Shown here one piece after another: positions 26,548-36,089 of a stretch of 64,000 bases of DNA (positions within the stretch are counted from its first letter, which is position 1; every line of letters starts with the position of its first letter). The notes below the pieces were generated by a model. The model saw only the letters and a program-made list of their open reading frames with translations. It had not been told where the DNA came from and made no database searches. Origin of the DNA: Terriglobia bacterium. Lineage in GTDB: Bacteria > Acidobacteriota > Terriglobia > Terriglobales > Acidobacteriaceae. The position numbers were made by a program, and so were the translations under genes. The stretch is taken from NCBI GenBank assembly GCA_020073385.1, contig JAIQFH010000023.1, positions 1 to 64,000 of the forward strand, written 5' to 3'.

Positions 26548-27159
26548 TCATTTCGATCCAGACGGCCGAGTCAAAGACGGAATATTTCGTTTACGGGCCG
26601 AACAGTCGATCAGCGTAGCGAGTCGCTTCGCACGAGTCTCTTCTTTTTTCGCGCTGATCACCCAGTATGTCGAAGTTCGCTGGTACCAGGGAGGCTGGGA
26701 TTGGAAGAATTTCCAGGCTTCCGCATTCCCGCGGAATTTCTTTTCAAACAGCGGGGGCAGCTTCGCTGTCTTTCTCTGTTCATAGGCGTAGATCGCTGAT
26801 CGGTCGCCGTCGCGCTTCTCAAAAGCAGCCACGCCGGCAGAATGCATCAGGCCCAACTTCGAAAGCTCATTGGCCCGGCGAATGTTGATGGCACTCCAGA
26901 TGCTGCGCGGCTTCCGAGGAGTGAAGCGAATCTTGTAGCTGATGGCGTCGATACTTTTGCGAACACCGTCAATCCAGCCGAAGCAGAGCGCACCGTCGAC
27001 ACCTTCTGGCCAAGTGATGCTGGGCCGGCCAGAGTCACGCTTATAGAATCCAACCCACAGTTCTTGTGTGTCCGCGTGGTACTTCTCCAGCCAGGCTCGC
27101 CATTCGGTTGGGGAGGCAAAGAACTTTGGTCGCGTTTGTTTGAATGCTTTAGGCGGCAT
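26548..27159 (-). CDS. YdeI/OmpD-associated family protein
   Basis: 203 aa. The N-terminal WRAWLEKYHADTQELWVGFY and GALCFGWIDGVRKSID segments, followed by IRFTPRKPRSIWSAIN, are the conserved YdeI-family core. The function is not established; in other bacteria relatives are linked with stress and antimicrobial peptide tolerance. The C-terminal SRxxxSYWVIS-like helix (STYWVISAKKEETRAKRLAT) is typical, so the protein looks full length. It converges with the M50 gene (7 bases apart) and lies just downstream of priA on the same strand. Confidence 0.85.
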   Translation of the reverse strand: MPPKAFKQTRPKFFASPTEWRAWLEKYHADTQELWVGFYKRDSGRPSITWPEGVDGALCFGWIDGVRKSIDAISYKIRFTPRKPRSIWSAINIRRANELSKLGLMHSAGVAAFEKRDGDRSAIYAYEQRKTAKLPPLFEKKFRGNAEAWKFFQSQPPWYQRTSTYWVISAKKEETRAKRLATLIDCSARKRNIPSLTRPSGSK

Positions 27160-27186
27160 TCGAAGGATTATTCCGCGAGTCAGACT

Positions 27187-29625
27187 TCACATCAACCATA
27201 GAGCGTCGACATCCACGATAACCTGCGTGCGGGGGATCTTTTGTTGTGCGGCGTGGGCAAGCATCGCGCGCAAGGTTGCGTTCAACTTCTCACGGCTGGG
27301 TGACTTGAGAACGAAGTGATAACGGTAATCTTGTTTCAAACGCATGATGGGTGCGGCGGCGGGGCCCAGGACCCTGACGCCCTCATGGCGAGTCTGATCG
27401 AACCATTTGCCCAGCGTTCCAGACCACTTCAAGGCGTCGTCGAGATTGCCGCTACGAACTAGCACATTGGCGAGCGCGGAGTACGGTGGATAGTGCATCC
27501 AACTGCGAAAGCGGAGTTCCTTCTCGTAGAAACCGATGAAGTCGTGGCGCGCAGCATATTGAACCGCATAGTGATCCTGAAAATATGTTTGCAGAATCAC
27601 CTCACCTGGAGATTGTCCGCGACCGGCGCGGCCGGCAACCTGCGTCAGGAGCTGAAAGGTACGTTCGGCGGCGCGAAAGTCAGGGAGGCCGAGTGCGACA
27701 TCGGCTCCAACCACGCCGACCAGGGTGACGCCGTGGATGTCGTGACCTTTGGCGATCATTTGCGTGCCCACGACCAGGTCGAGTTCGCCTTCGTTGAGTG
27801 CGTTCAAGGTACGCTCGAAGTCTTCATGACTGCGGACCGTGTCACGATCGAGGCGGGCAATGCGAGCCTGGGGAAACATTCCGTGCAGCAATTCTTCCAA
27901 CTTTTCTGATCCGGTCCCGAGAAAATAGACATACTCGCTGCCGCAGTGCACACAGGATTTAGGAATCGGGGCTGTGTATCCGCAATAGTGACAAACCATC
28001 TTGTGCTCGCGCTTGTGATGGGTCAGGGCGATGGCGCAGTTTTTGCATTCGAGCTTCTTGCCGCAAGTCCGGCAGAGCACGACGGGAGAGTATCCACGCC
28101 GGTTCAGCAGGACCATCACCTGCTCTTTCCGGTCAAGGCGCTGCTGGATCTCTGCGGCCAGCTTGCGCGAGATCACCTGCTCATGTCCCGTCTCCTGAAA
28201 TTCGAGGCGCATGTCGACGATTTCGACTTCAGGTAAGGGCCGCTGCTCAACCCGATCTGGCAGCTCGATCAGCGTGTACTTACTCTTCTTAGCATTGAAG
28301 TAGGACTCCAGCGATGGCGTGGCCGAACCGAGAACGACAGTCGCGTCCGACATTTTGGCGCGCATGACCGCTACATCGCGGGCGTGATAGCGAGGCGTTT
28401 CTTCCTGCTTGTAAGAGGCGTCGTGCTCCTCGTCGACGATGATCAAAGCCAGATCAGTAACAGGAGCGAACACCGCCGAGCGCGTGCCCACGACCATACG
28501 AGCCTCGCCGCGCTTAATTCGATGCCACTGCTCGGCGCGTTCGCGGTCGGAGAGAGCCGAGTGCAGAATCGCTACTTCGTTGCCGAAGATCTGGTGCAGG
28601 TCGGCGGCTACGGCCGGAGTAAGCCCGATTTCTGGAACCAGCAGAATGGCAGAGCGTCCGACTTCGAGGACGGAACGCATACCCGCAAGATATACCGCGG
28701 TCTTTCCTGAGCCCGTCACCCCGTGGAGCAACATGCCGGAAAACTTCTTGCTGTCGACTTTCTGTCGCAGGCCCGCAAGCGCGGCTTTTTGCGCATTATT
28801 GAAATCGAACTCGAAGGTCGGCCTGGGTCTCGTCCGGGAAACGGTGAAGTCGGCTGGCTCTTCGATGAGATCGATTAGCCCGCGCCGAACTAAAGTGCCG
28901 AGGGTCGTTCGTGGAACTTCGAGCGACTGAAGACTGTCGACGGGAACCTTCCCTCCTGCAGCTGCAAGGGTATCGACGATGGTTTGCTGATTCGTATTCA
29001 GCTTTCCTTCGGTCGACTTCAGAAGAGCGACCCTGACGGTCCGGGAAGCATCCTGCAGCGCGGAGAGGTCTTCGCGGGAGACCCATTTCTTGCGGACCAT
29101 TCCATCAAGGATTTTGCGCGGCGCTCGAGTGGCTTGGCGCAGAGCCAACTCGCGGACAAAATCGCTATCGGAGCCAGCGAGGTAGTCGAGTACGCGAAAT
29201 TCTACGGCCTGCTCCTCGGGCGTTCGCTGCGAGCGCGCGGAGGATCCAGACATGCCCGCCAAATGCAACGCCATGTGCCCCTGGTCGGTGATTCGATATG
29301 CGACTATGCGTTTGAATTCGGCAGTGAGGGGAAGCATCGAGCGGAAGACTTCGCCGATTGGAGCCAGGTAGTAGTCTGCGATCCAGCGGCCGAGGCGCAA
29401 TAACTGCCCGTCGAGGACCGGAGCAGCGTCGACAACGTTGAGAATGTTCTTGGTGGTGATCTGTGGTTTGCGGGCGTGGAGATCGACGACGATGCCCATC
29501 ATCCGTTGCTGGCGAAAGGGGACGAGGACGCGCCCTCCGATTACCGGCGCTGTGCCTTCCGGGACGCGATAGGTAAACGCCATATCGAGCGGCACGGGGA
29601 CGGCGACGTCGCAGAAGTCAGGCAT
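27187..29625 (-). CDS. priA: Primosomal protein N' (replication restart helicase PriA)
   Basis: 812 aa superfamily 2 DNA helicase that reloads the replisome at stalled forks. The N-terminal 3'-DNA-binding domain (CDVAVPVPLDMAFTYRVPEG) is followed by a winged-helix region and the helicase core: Walker A GVTGSGKT, DEEHD box and VVLGSATPSLES. The eight zinc-binding cysteines lie in CRTCGKKLECKNC and, after about 15 residues, CHYCGYTAPIPKSCVHCG. Motif V/VI region QVAGRAGRG is intact. The ATG at 29625 gives the typical short N-terminus; a GTG nine codons upstream is also open. It is the last gene of the minus-strand housekeeping block. Confidence 0.94.
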   Translation of the reverse strand: MPDFCDVAVPVPLDMAFTYRVPEGTAPVIGGRVLVPFRQQRMMGIVVDLHARKPQITTKNILNVVDAAPVLDGQLLRLGRWIADYYLAPIGEVFRSMLPLTAEFKRIVAYRITDQGHMALHLAGMSGSSARSQRTPEEQAVEFRVLDYLAGSDSDFVRELALRQATRAPRKILDGMVRKKWVSREDLSALQDASRTVRVALLKSTEGKLNTNQQTIVDTLAAAGGKVPVDSLQSLEVPRTTLGTLVRRGLIDLIEEPADFTVSRTRPRPTFEFDFNNAQKAALAGLRQKVDSKKFSGMLLHGVTGSGKTAVYLAGMRSVLEVGRSAILLVPEIGLTPAVAADLHQIFGNEVAILHSALSDRERAEQWHRIKRGEARMVVGTRSAVFAPVTDLALIIVDEEHDASYKQEETPRYHARDVAVMRAKMSDATVVLGSATPSLESYFNAKKSKYTLIELPDRVEQRPLPEVEIVDMRLEFQETGHEQVISRKLAAEIQQRLDRKEQVMVLLNRRGYSPVVLCRTCGKKLECKNCAIALTHHKREHKMVCHYCGYTAPIPKSCVHCGSEYVYFLGTGSEKLEELLHGMFPQARIARLDRDTVRSHEDFERTLNALNEGELDLVVGTQMIAKGHDIHGVTLVGVVGADVALGLPDFRAAERTFQLLTQVAGRAGRGQSPGEVILQTYFQDHYAVQYAARHDFIGFYEKELRFRSWMHYPPYSALANVLVRSGNLDDALKWSGTLGKWFDQTRHEGVRVLGPAAAPIMRLKQDYRYHFVLKSPSREKLNATLRAMLAHAAQQKIPRTQVIVDVDALWLM

Positions 29626-29684
29626 TGGTTGGAAGGATAAACTACGGCCCACGTGTAGATGGACGATGCGTGCAGACCGACGTG

Positions 29685-29718
29685 GGCTTCGCCGGCGGGA
29701 CGCACGAGGCGTCCGTCC
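29685..29718. repeat. Dispersed GGACGC/GCGTCC palindrome
   Basis: The spacer between the glycosylase and priA contains GGCGGGACGCACGAGGCGTC followed by CGTCCCTAC, a palindromic text shared in style with the elements at 3101-3143 and 14886-14925. Confidence 0.45.
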
Positions 29719-30603
29719 CTACATGTTCTGTTTCGGGAGCTCAAGCCCTAGGCACTTCATCACCATCTGCAGATCTTTCCATGCCTCGCCTTTTTGGCGC
29801 GGATCACGCAAGAGGAATGCAGGATGGTACGTGACCGCCAGTTTCGCTCCTTGCCACGACGGGTCGCTGCTGCGGGCTCCGGCGGGCATAAAGTCGTAGA
29901 AGCGGCCGCGCAGTTCTGACATCGGGGCGTTGATAGCGAGAAGGTTCTTAGCAGACACGGCGCCCAGTGCGACGATCACCTTTGGCTTAATCACTGCAAT
30001 CTGGCGCATGAGAAATGGAGAGCAGGTGTCGCACTCATCACGTTCAGGTGTGCGATTGCCGGGCGGGCGGCACTTGACGACGTTCGCGATGTAGACCTCT
30101 TCGCGGCGCAGTCCCATGGCTTTGATCATATTGTTGAGCAACTGTCCGGCTCGGCCGACGAAAGGTTCTCCTTGCGCATCTTCATCCGCGCCGGGGCCTT
30201 CGCCGACGAACATCAAGTCCGCCTGAGGATTGCCGACGCCGAACACGATCTGCTTGCGCCCTTGCTGGTGAAGCTTGCAGCGGGTGCAATCGCCCAGATC
30301 TTCACGGATCAACTTCAAGGCAGCCACGGGATCGGTGATGTTTTGCTCAGGCTTCAGAGTCAAGACTTCGAAAATGTTGTGATCGGCGGGTCTTGCAACC
30401 ACTGCGGATTTTCTGGGGGACATTTCCTCTCGCAGTTCCGGCTGGGAACTTGATGTCGCTTCTGGTCCAACGTCAGTTGTCATGGATTCAGACCCCGCTT
30501 CGTTCCGCTCGCGACGATAGAAATCGTAGATGCCGAGTTCGTTGTAGTAACGAATGCGGTCGGCTAAGGCTCGGCGGAGATCGGGGCTTTGAATCGTAGG
30601 CAC
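29719..30603 (-). CDS. Family 4 uracil-DNA glycosylase with [4Fe-4S] cluster
   Basis: 294 aa. It removes uracil from DNA in base excision repair. The iron-sulfur ligands are C106, C109, C178 and C194 (or C191). Motif [21 protein letters not shown] (134-153) and the late motif [10 protein letters not shown] match family 4 enzymes. The first about 90 residues are low-complexity apart from a conserved-looking start ([20 protein letters not shown]), longer than the usual family N-terminus. It lies between coaBC and priA, with a short repeat-bearing spacer on each side. Confidence 0.9.
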   Translation of the reverse strand: MPTIQSPDLRRALADRIRYYNELGIYDFYRRERNEAGSESMTTDVGPEATSSSQPELREEMSPRKSAVVARPADHNIFEVLTLKPEQNITDPVAALKLIREDLGDCTRCKLHQQGRKQIVFGVGNPQADLMFVGEGPGADEDAQGEPFVGRAGQLLNNMIKAMGLRREEVYIANVVKCRPPGNRTPERDECDTCSPFLMRQIAVIKPKVIVALGAVSAKNLLAINAPMSELRGRFYDFMPAGARSSDPSWQGAKLAVTYHPAFLLRDPRQKGEAWKDLQMVMKCLGLELPKQNM

Positions 30604-30753
30604 TGTTCGGGTCAGATGATTATACGTTGGAGTGGCGATGTGGAGAATTCCAAGAATCGGAGTGTTCAGTGAACCCGGATGACGCCGCTCGCTTCGCTTT
30701 GCGGGACAGCCGAGCGGCTGTCGCCACGTGAGTATCGGTAATCCTTCCAGTAA

Positions 30754-31971
30754 CTACGCTTTCACGGGGGATTTGCGTTGCTGGCGCAGTTTCACGATCT
30801 GGTCGAGAACTCGCTGAGCTACTTCCCACTTCGTGGTTTCGGGAACTTCGACCACATCGTCCCGGGTGATGATGGTGACGGCGTTGCGGTCAGAGTCGAA
30901 GCCAATACCTTCGCGCGAGACATCATTAACGACAATCGCGTCGAGATTCTTGGCGAGCAACTTCTGCCGGGCATTTTCCAGGACGTTTTCCGTCTCGGCG
31001 GCGAACCCAACAATGATCTGTGACGTCTTCTTCGACCAGACCTCTTTCAGAATGTCGGGAGTGGCCTCGAGTTCCAGAGTCATCGGGCCTCTGCGCTTGA
31101 TCTTCTGGCCTGCGGCGGACTTCGGACGATAGTCTGCGACGGCCGCTGTTTTGATCAGGATGCTGGATTGAGGAAGGAGGTGGAGGACGGCATCACGCAT
31201 CTCCTGAGTTGATTCGACTCGAGTCACTTCGGCAGCGCCGGGTGGCGTAACTGATGTGGGGCCGCTGATCAGCAGCACGCGGGCGCCTCGACGCGCAGCA
31301 CTCTCGGCGAGGGCGTACCCCATGCGACCGCTGGAGCGATTCGTCAGATAGCGCACCGGATCGATCTTCTCGCGAGTGGGGCCTGCCGTAATCAGCACGG
31401 TCTCGCCGGAGAGATCATGGGAGGCACCCAGAACTTCCAGGACCGCGGCGACGATTGCATCATTCTCCGCGAGGCGTCCCTGGCCGACCATGCCGCAAGC
31501 AAGATAGCCGGCCCCAGGCTCCACGATCTTGACGCCGCGTTTGCGCAGGATCTCCAGATTTGCTTGAGTGGCTGGATGGTTCCACATGTTGACGTTCATC
31601 GCGGGCGCGACAACAACAGGTGCGGTCGTCGCCAGATACAGGGTGGTCAGGAAGTCCGTCGCGATACCCTGCGCGAAGTGGGCCAGAATATCGGCGGTGG
31701 CCGGAGCAACGACGAGAGCGTCAATCGACTGGGCAACGGCAATGTGCTCGACGGCGGAATCGAGGTTCGGTTCGTGTTCCTCGCCGGGCGAGAACATGCC
31801 CGTAATGACTTTTTCTCCAGAGAGCGCTGCGAAAGTGAGGGGCTTGACGAACTCCTGGGCGGCGCGGGTCATGATGACCTGCACGCGAATACCACGGTCC
31901 TGCAACACCCGCAGAACTTCGGCTGCTTTGTACGCTGCGATTCCGCCGGTGACGCCGAGGGCGATCTTCAT
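30754..31971 (-). CDS. coaBC: Bifunctional phosphopantothenoylcysteine decarboxylase/phosphopantothenate-cysteine ligase
   Basis: 405 aa flavoprotein for two steps of coenzyme A synthesis. The CoaC half has GVTGGIAAYKAAEVLR, catalytic H76 (AVEHIAVA), PAMNVNMW and C159 in the substrate clamp (LACGMVGQGRL). The CoaB half starts near 188 with ITAGPTREKIDPVRYLTNRS and has the KTAAVADYRP motif for CTP and dimer contacts. The length and order are standard. It is followed 151 bases later by the glycosylase gene and preceded by rpoZ with a palindromic spacer. Confidence 0.95.
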   Translation of the reverse strand: MKIALGVTGGIAAYKAAEVLRVLQDRGIRVQVIMTRAAQEFVKPLTFAALSGEKVITGMFSPGEEHEPNLDSAVEHIAVAQSIDALVVAPATADILAHFAQGIATDFLTTLYLATTAPVVVAPAMNVNMWNHPATQANLEILRKRGVKIVEPGAGYLACGMVGQGRLAENDAIVAAVLEVLGASHDLSGETVLITAGPTREKIDPVRYLTNRSSGRMGYALAESAARRGARVLLISGPTSVTPPGAAEVTRVESTQEMRDAVLHLLPQSSILIKTAAVADYRPKSAAGQKIKRRGPMTLELEATPDILKEVWSKKTSQIIVGFAAETENVLENARQKLLAKNLDAIVVNDVSREGIGFDSDRNAVTIITRDDVVEVPETTKWEVAQRVLDQIVKLRQQRKSPVKA

Positions 31972-31985
31972 TGCAATTTCGATTG

Positions 31986-32036
31986 TCGATTTTCGATTGC
32001 CGATTCAAAAATCGACACTCGGCAATCGCAAATCGA
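31986..32036. repeat. 18-base inverted repeat between rpoZ and coaBC
   Basis: Arms at 31986-32003 and 32019-32036 are complementary at 17 of 18 positions (TCGATTTTCGATTGCCGA and its partner), with a 15-base loop. The transcript of this minus-strand operon would fold a long, moderately stable hairpin here. There is no T-run, so processing or attenuation is as likely as termination. Confidence 0.65.
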
Positions 32037-32043
32037 ACTTTCG

Positions 32044-32277
32044 TTAGTCCTGCCCGAGTGCCTTATCGAGATTCTCGGAAGCCTGCTCGGCGGCGCTGCG
32101 AGTTTCAGTCATCTCCCATTTCACCTTGCCGGCGCGGATTTCATCCTGCGCGATGCGGCAAGGTTTGCGGGAATTGGTATCGACTACCGGAGGCGCACCC
32201 GATTGCAGTTGCCTGGCGCGCCGCGCCGCGACCAGGATATATCGGTAATTGCTGTCAAAGCCTTCGATCAACTTCAT
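32044..32277 (-). CDS. rpoZ: DNA-directed RNA polymerase omega subunit
   Basis: 77 aa. The omega motif is recognisable in NYRYILVAARRARQLQSGAP and the following CRIAQDEIRAGKVKW, which correspond to the conserved RxxxxxxAARRARQL and AxxEI segments. It assists RNA polymerase assembly. Its place downstream of gmk matches the conserved gmk-rpoZ-coaBC order of many bacteria and supports the call. No distinct promoter is visible in the 153-base spacer after gmk. Confidence 0.9.
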   Translation of the reverse strand: MKLIEGFDSNYRYILVAARRARQLQSGAPPVVDTNSRKPCRIAQDEIRAGKVKWEMTETRSAAEQASENLDKALGQD

Positions 32278-32430
32278 TGGGACTCCCCCCTGAAAACCGA
32301 TTTGGAGCGATCAGCGCCGAACGTCAATCCGAGCGGTCCGCGAAACATGACCAACTATCGGCTTTGTCCCGCGTGAGGCTGGTTCCGGTCGACGGCTTTC
32401 CCGAGCGTCCCAATAATGATACCCCGAAAA

Positions 32431-33138
32431 CTATGAACGTGCTGAGGGAGCCGGCACACTAAAGGACGCCAGGATGGGTTGCACCTTCTCGCGAGCGTTG
32501 GCCAAGCGACAGGATTCAGCAAGCTCAAAGTACCTCTTGTCCTCCTCAGAACGTGGACCATCCAGGCGACGTTGGCGTTCCGACAAGACGATGGCACGAA
32601 GCCGCTCAACGGATTCTTCCAGCTTATCGTTAATCAGGATGTAATCGTACTTGTCGTACTCCTCAATTTCGCGGGTCGCGGTCAGCAGTCGGCGCTGAAT
32701 GACGTCCTCTGAATCCTCGCTGCGGTTGCGGAGTCGCCACTCCAGAATCTTGCGATCGGGCGGAAGGACAAAGATGCTGATTGAATCTGTCAGATTGCGC
32801 TTGATTTGGGCCGCGCCCTGTACGTCGATATCGAGCAGCAGGTCGTTGCCCTTGCGTCCGGCCTGCCGCAGGAATTCACGGGCAGTGCCGTAACAGTTCC
32901 CGTGCACGTTCGCATATTCGAGAAATTCGCCGGCGGCAATCATCCGGTTAAACTCCTCGATCGAGATGAAGTGGTAGTGCTTGCCGTTCTGCTCGCTGCC
33001 ACGGAGAGGGCGCGTCGTGTAGGAGATGGAGAATTCGAGATTCGGAACTAACTTAAGCAGTTCGTTCGTGAGTGTCGATTTTCCCGAACCCGAGGGGGCG
33101 GAGATGATGAATACGAGTGGCTTTTGCGATGGACTCAT
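32431..33138 (-). CDS. gmk: Guanylate kinase
   Basis: 235 aa. It phosphorylates GMP to GDP. The P-loop SAPSGSGKST is at 13-22, the GMP-binding segment SISYTTRPLRGSEQNGKHYH follows at about 38-57, and LLLDIDVQGAAQIK carries the conserved acidic residue near 105. The C-terminus is about 30 residues longer than the E. coli enzyme and low in complexity. Its ATG overlaps the yicC stop by four bases, so the two are coupled. Confidence 0.94.
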   Translation of the reverse strand: MSPSQKPLVFIISAPSGSGKSTLTNELLKLVPNLEFSISYTTRPLRGSEQNGKHYHFISIEEFNRMIAAGEFLEYANVHGNCYGTAREFLRQAGRKGNDLLLDIDVQGAAQIKRNLTDSISIFVLPPDRKILEWRLRNRSEDSEDVIQRRLLTATREIEEYDKYDYILINDKLEESVERLRAIVLSERQRRLDGPRSEEDKRYFELAESCRLANAREKVQPILASFSVPAPSARS

Positions 33139-34067
33139 TCCAGGTTTTGCACCTGCTCACGTGATTTTTCGATTTCCGCTTTCATGGCAAGTCCTGCTTG
33201 TGTAATGTTAAGCGCTTCTCCAGCTAGTCCGGAAGTCTTCGAAAGTAGAGTGTTGGCTTCGCGATTCATCTCTTGCAGCAGGAAGTCCAGTTTCTTGCCG
33301 ATTTCACCACCTTCATCCAGTAATCCGAGAAAGTGTTGCACGTGGTTTTCCAGACGGACGATCTCTTCCTGGATATCGCTGCGATCCACCAGCAGTGCGG
33401 CTTCCTGCAGCACACGCTCCCGATCCACTGTAGAGCCCAGCAATTCCTGAAGCCGGGACTGGAGCCTCTCGGTGTAATTGTGCAGTACGGCGCGGCGATG
33501 CTGCTGCACGCTGCCGACTGCCTCCTGAAGGTGCGTCATGCGTTGACGCAGTTCACGAGCAATGCCTCGACCTTCTTCCTCGCGCATCCGGTTCAGGCGA
33601 TCGATTGCTTCTCCGACCTTGGCCATGACTGCCGCCTCGATCTCGCCATCGGCAGCGTCCGCAGCTGAATCCATCGCACCTGGAATACGCAGAACGGCAT
33701 TCAAGTCGGGTTCCGTGGCGAGAGAGAATTCCGCAGCGGCAGCGCGAAAAGCCGCGATGTATCCGCTCACCAGTTCGCGGTTCAGCGAAAACGTCTCGCT
33801 GCTCGAGCGGTCCAGACTCAAGGAGACTTCGAGATGTCCGCGCGCCACGTTTTCCTTGAGCAAGCGCCGTAGCTGCATTTCCAGCGAATCCGTGCCGGAG
33901 GGCAGCCGGAAATGCAGATCAAGGAAACGATGGTTCACGGATTTCAGCGATAACGTGAAGCCAACTCTGCCCTTGGACTCGGGGCTATTGGGAGCAGACG
34001 CTGGCGAGCTGTTCTGCTGCACTTCCCCTTTGACTTGCGCGAAACCTGTCATCGAACGTATGGGCAT
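33135..34067 (-). CDS. yicC: YicC-family endoribonuclease
   Basis: 310 aa. The family N-terminus is clear (IRSMTGFAQVKG) and so is SVNHRFLDLHFRLP, with a C-terminal DUF1732 part (EIVRLENHVQHFLGLL, then GGEIGKKLDFLLQEMNREAN). YicC-type proteins cut RNA and, in E. coli, affect sRNA turnover. A 20-residue non-conserved insert (VQQNSSPASAPNSPESKG) follows the N-terminal motif. The gene sits between msbA and gmk, as in many genomes, and overlaps gmk by four bases. Confidence 0.9.
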   Translation of the reverse strand: MPIRSMTGFAQVKGEVQQNSSPASAPNSPESKGRVGFTLSLKSVNHRFLDLHFRLPSGTDSLEMQLRRLLKENVARGHLEVSLSLDRSSSETFSLNRELVSGYIAAFRAAAAEFSLATEPDLNAVLRIPGAMDSAADAADGEIEAAVMAKVGEAIDRLNRMREEEGRGIARELRQRMTHLQEAVGSVQQHRRAVLHNYTERLQSRLQELLGSTVDRERVLQEAALLVDRSDIQEEIVRLENHVQHFLGLLDEGGEIGKKLDFLLQEMNREANTLLSKTSGLAGEALNITQAGLAMKAEIEKSREQVQNLE

Positions 34068-34079
34068 AAGGGCCTGGGA

Positions 34080-35924
34080 TTACGATTCTGCGGCAGCTTT
34101 GGGGACCTCCGCGTCCGTGAACTGCAGATCATAAAGCCGGCGATAGGTGCCGAGCTTCTTCATCAAATCCTCATGCGCGCCAATTTCTGAGATGGTGCCG
34201 TTATCGATCACCACGATACGGTCAGCGCGGCGAACTGTCGACAGCCGATGGGCGATCACAAACACCGTGCGCCCGCTCATCAGATTATGCAGAGCCGATT
34301 GCACCAGCGATTCCGATTCACTGTCAAGCGCTGACGTGGCTTCGTCGAGAATGAGCACCGGAGCATTCTTCAGCAGAGCACGGGCGATGGCCAGGCGCTG
34401 GCGCTCCCCTCCGGAGAGACGGACGCCGCGCTCTCCGATAACCGTATCGTACCCCGCGGGAAGCGCCGAAATGAAGTCGTGAGCCAAGGCGGCACGTGCC
34501 GCAGCTTCAACTTCCTTCAACGGAACGTGGGGTTGACCGTAGGCAATGTTGTTGCGCACGGTGTCGTTAAACAGGACCGTCTCCTGGGTCACAATTCCGA
34601 CCTGGGTGCGCAAGGACGAGAGTGTGACGTCGCGGACATCAAGCCCGTCGACGAGGATACGCCCCGCGGTTACATCAAAGAATCGCGGCAGCAGGTGCAC
34701 CAGGGTGCTCTTGCCGGCGCCGCTGGAACCGACTACGGCGAGAATCTCGCCTCGTTTTACTTCCAGAGTAATGCCGCGGAGGATCTCGCGTGAGTCGTCG
34801 CCGTCAGAACGGTAGGAAAACCAAACATCCTCGAATCGAATGCTGTGCGAAAAGCGAGGCAACGGTTTCGCACCGGGCTTTTCGAGAACGACATCCTCGG
34901 TGTCCATGAATTTGAAGAGCTGCGATGACGCCCCCAGGGCCTGCTGAAAACTGTTATTGAAAACGGCGAACTTGCGTACCGGGTTGTACATGCTCAGGAC
35001 TGCGGCGACAAACGCAATAAAAGCACCGAGAGTAAGTTCGTTGTGTGCGATCTGGTCACGGCCAAGGAGCAGGAGCAGAGCGATGGCAATGGCCCCGAAT
35101 ACGTCCATCAGCGGCGAACTGATGGCAGCGGCGGCGACTGAGCGTAAATTTGCACGAAACAAGCGTTGCGCGGCCTTGCGGAACCGCGAGACTTCCCAGG
35201 ACTCCATGCCAAACGCTTTGACGATTCGGTTTCCGGTAATTGTCTCGTGCAAAATGTTCTGGACGTCAGCAAGTTGGTCTTGTCCAGTCCGAGTGGTCGA
35301 GCGAACCCGGCGTCCGATGCGCACTGCCGAAAATATGATGATCGGAATGAAAACGACCAGCACCCACGCCAGTTTTCGCCCGAGGACGATGACCAACGCC
35401 GCGGTGAACAGAAACGTAAAGAATTGCTGCAAGCCTTCGGCGAGCACGGTGGACATGGCGAACTGCACGCGTTCAATGTCGTTGATGATCGTCGAAATGA
35501 GCGTTCCCGTGGTGTGCTTCTGGAAAAAAGCGGCGGAACGGCGCAGGACTGAATTATAGAGATCGTTGCGCAGATTCGTGATCATGCCAAATCCGGCATG
35601 ATTCACAAGGTACGTGCCTATATAGTCGAAGATTCCCTTCAGCACCGTGGAAGCTACAAGCGCATAGGCAACGATCGTCCATGCATTGTGGAAGTGCGTC
35701 GGAACGAAGCTCTGAAGATAAATCGGCTCTCCGCTCTGTGGATTCGTAAAGAGAATGATGTTCTCGGAACCAGAGGAGGGATTGAGCACTCGGTCAAGGA
35801 CGGGCTTCAGGAGCATCAAACGAAATGCTTCGAGGAACCCCACTCCGGCAAGGAGGAAAACTCCGGGCAGCAGCTGTAGCAGGAAAGGAAAGACATAACG
35901 GACGAGCCGCATTAGTTGCCGCAT
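34080..35924 (-). CDS. msbA: MsbA-like ABC exporter (fused permease and ATPase)
   Basis: 614 aa half-transporter that flips lipid A core or related lipids across the inner membrane as a homodimer. The six-helix domain spans about 8-330. The ATPase has Walker A GSSGAGKST (399-407), the signature LSGGERQR (503-510), Walker B VLILDEATSALD (523-534) and the H-loop IAHRLSTVR. The ATG at 35924 has AGGAG five bases upstream and begins MRQLMRLVRYVFPF; the frame open to 36053 adds 43 non-conserved residues. The presence of lptB and an lptC/A fusion 8 kb away supports a lipopolysaccharide role. The exact substrate is inferred. Confidence 0.88.
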   Translation of the reverse strand: MRQLMRLVRYVFPFLLQLLPGVFLLAGVGFLEAFRLMLLKPVLDRVLNPSSGSENIILFTNPQSGEPIYLQSFVPTHFHNAWTIVAYALVASTVLKGIFDYIGTYLVNHAGFGMITNLRNDLYNSVLRRSAAFFQKHTTGTLISTIINDIERVQFAMSTVLAEGLQQFFTFLFTAALVIVLGRKLAWVLVVFIPIIIFSAVRIGRRVRSTTRTGQDQLADVQNILHETITGNRIVKAFGMESWEVSRFRKAAQRLFRANLRSVAAAAISSPLMDVFGAIAIALLLLLGRDQIAHNELTLGAFIAFVAAVLSMYNPVRKFAVFNNSFQQALGASSQLFKFMDTEDVVLEKPGAKPLPRFSHSIRFEDVWFSYRSDGDDSREILRGITLEVKRGEILAVVGSSGAGKSTLVHLLPRFFDVTAGRILVDGLDVRDVTLSSLRTQVGIVTQETVLFNDTVRNNIAYGQPHVPLKEVEAAARAALAHDFISALPAGYDTVIGERGVRLSGGERQRLAIARALLKNAPVLILDEATSALDSESESLVQSALHNLMSGRTVFVIAHRLSTVRRADRIVVIDNGTISEIGAHEDLMKKLGTYRRLYDLQFTDAEVPKAAAES

Positions 35925-36089
35925 GGGGCTCCTGCGCGGGCCAGGCCGTGCCAGCGCGCTATCGTCGCGATCAATGCAAGGTGCAAGTTCATATTTTACT
36001 TTAGGCGGGCCTACGCGGAATGGCGTTTCGGATGCTCCACAGATCGAAACCAATAACAGGCGCGAAATCGGTGGTTTGAGACTACTTCC

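Noticed and set aside
31417..32376. Plus-strand frame of 319 codons across coaBC and rpoZ
   Set aside because: It is antisense to two clear genes and to their palindromic spacer, with no start context or domain.
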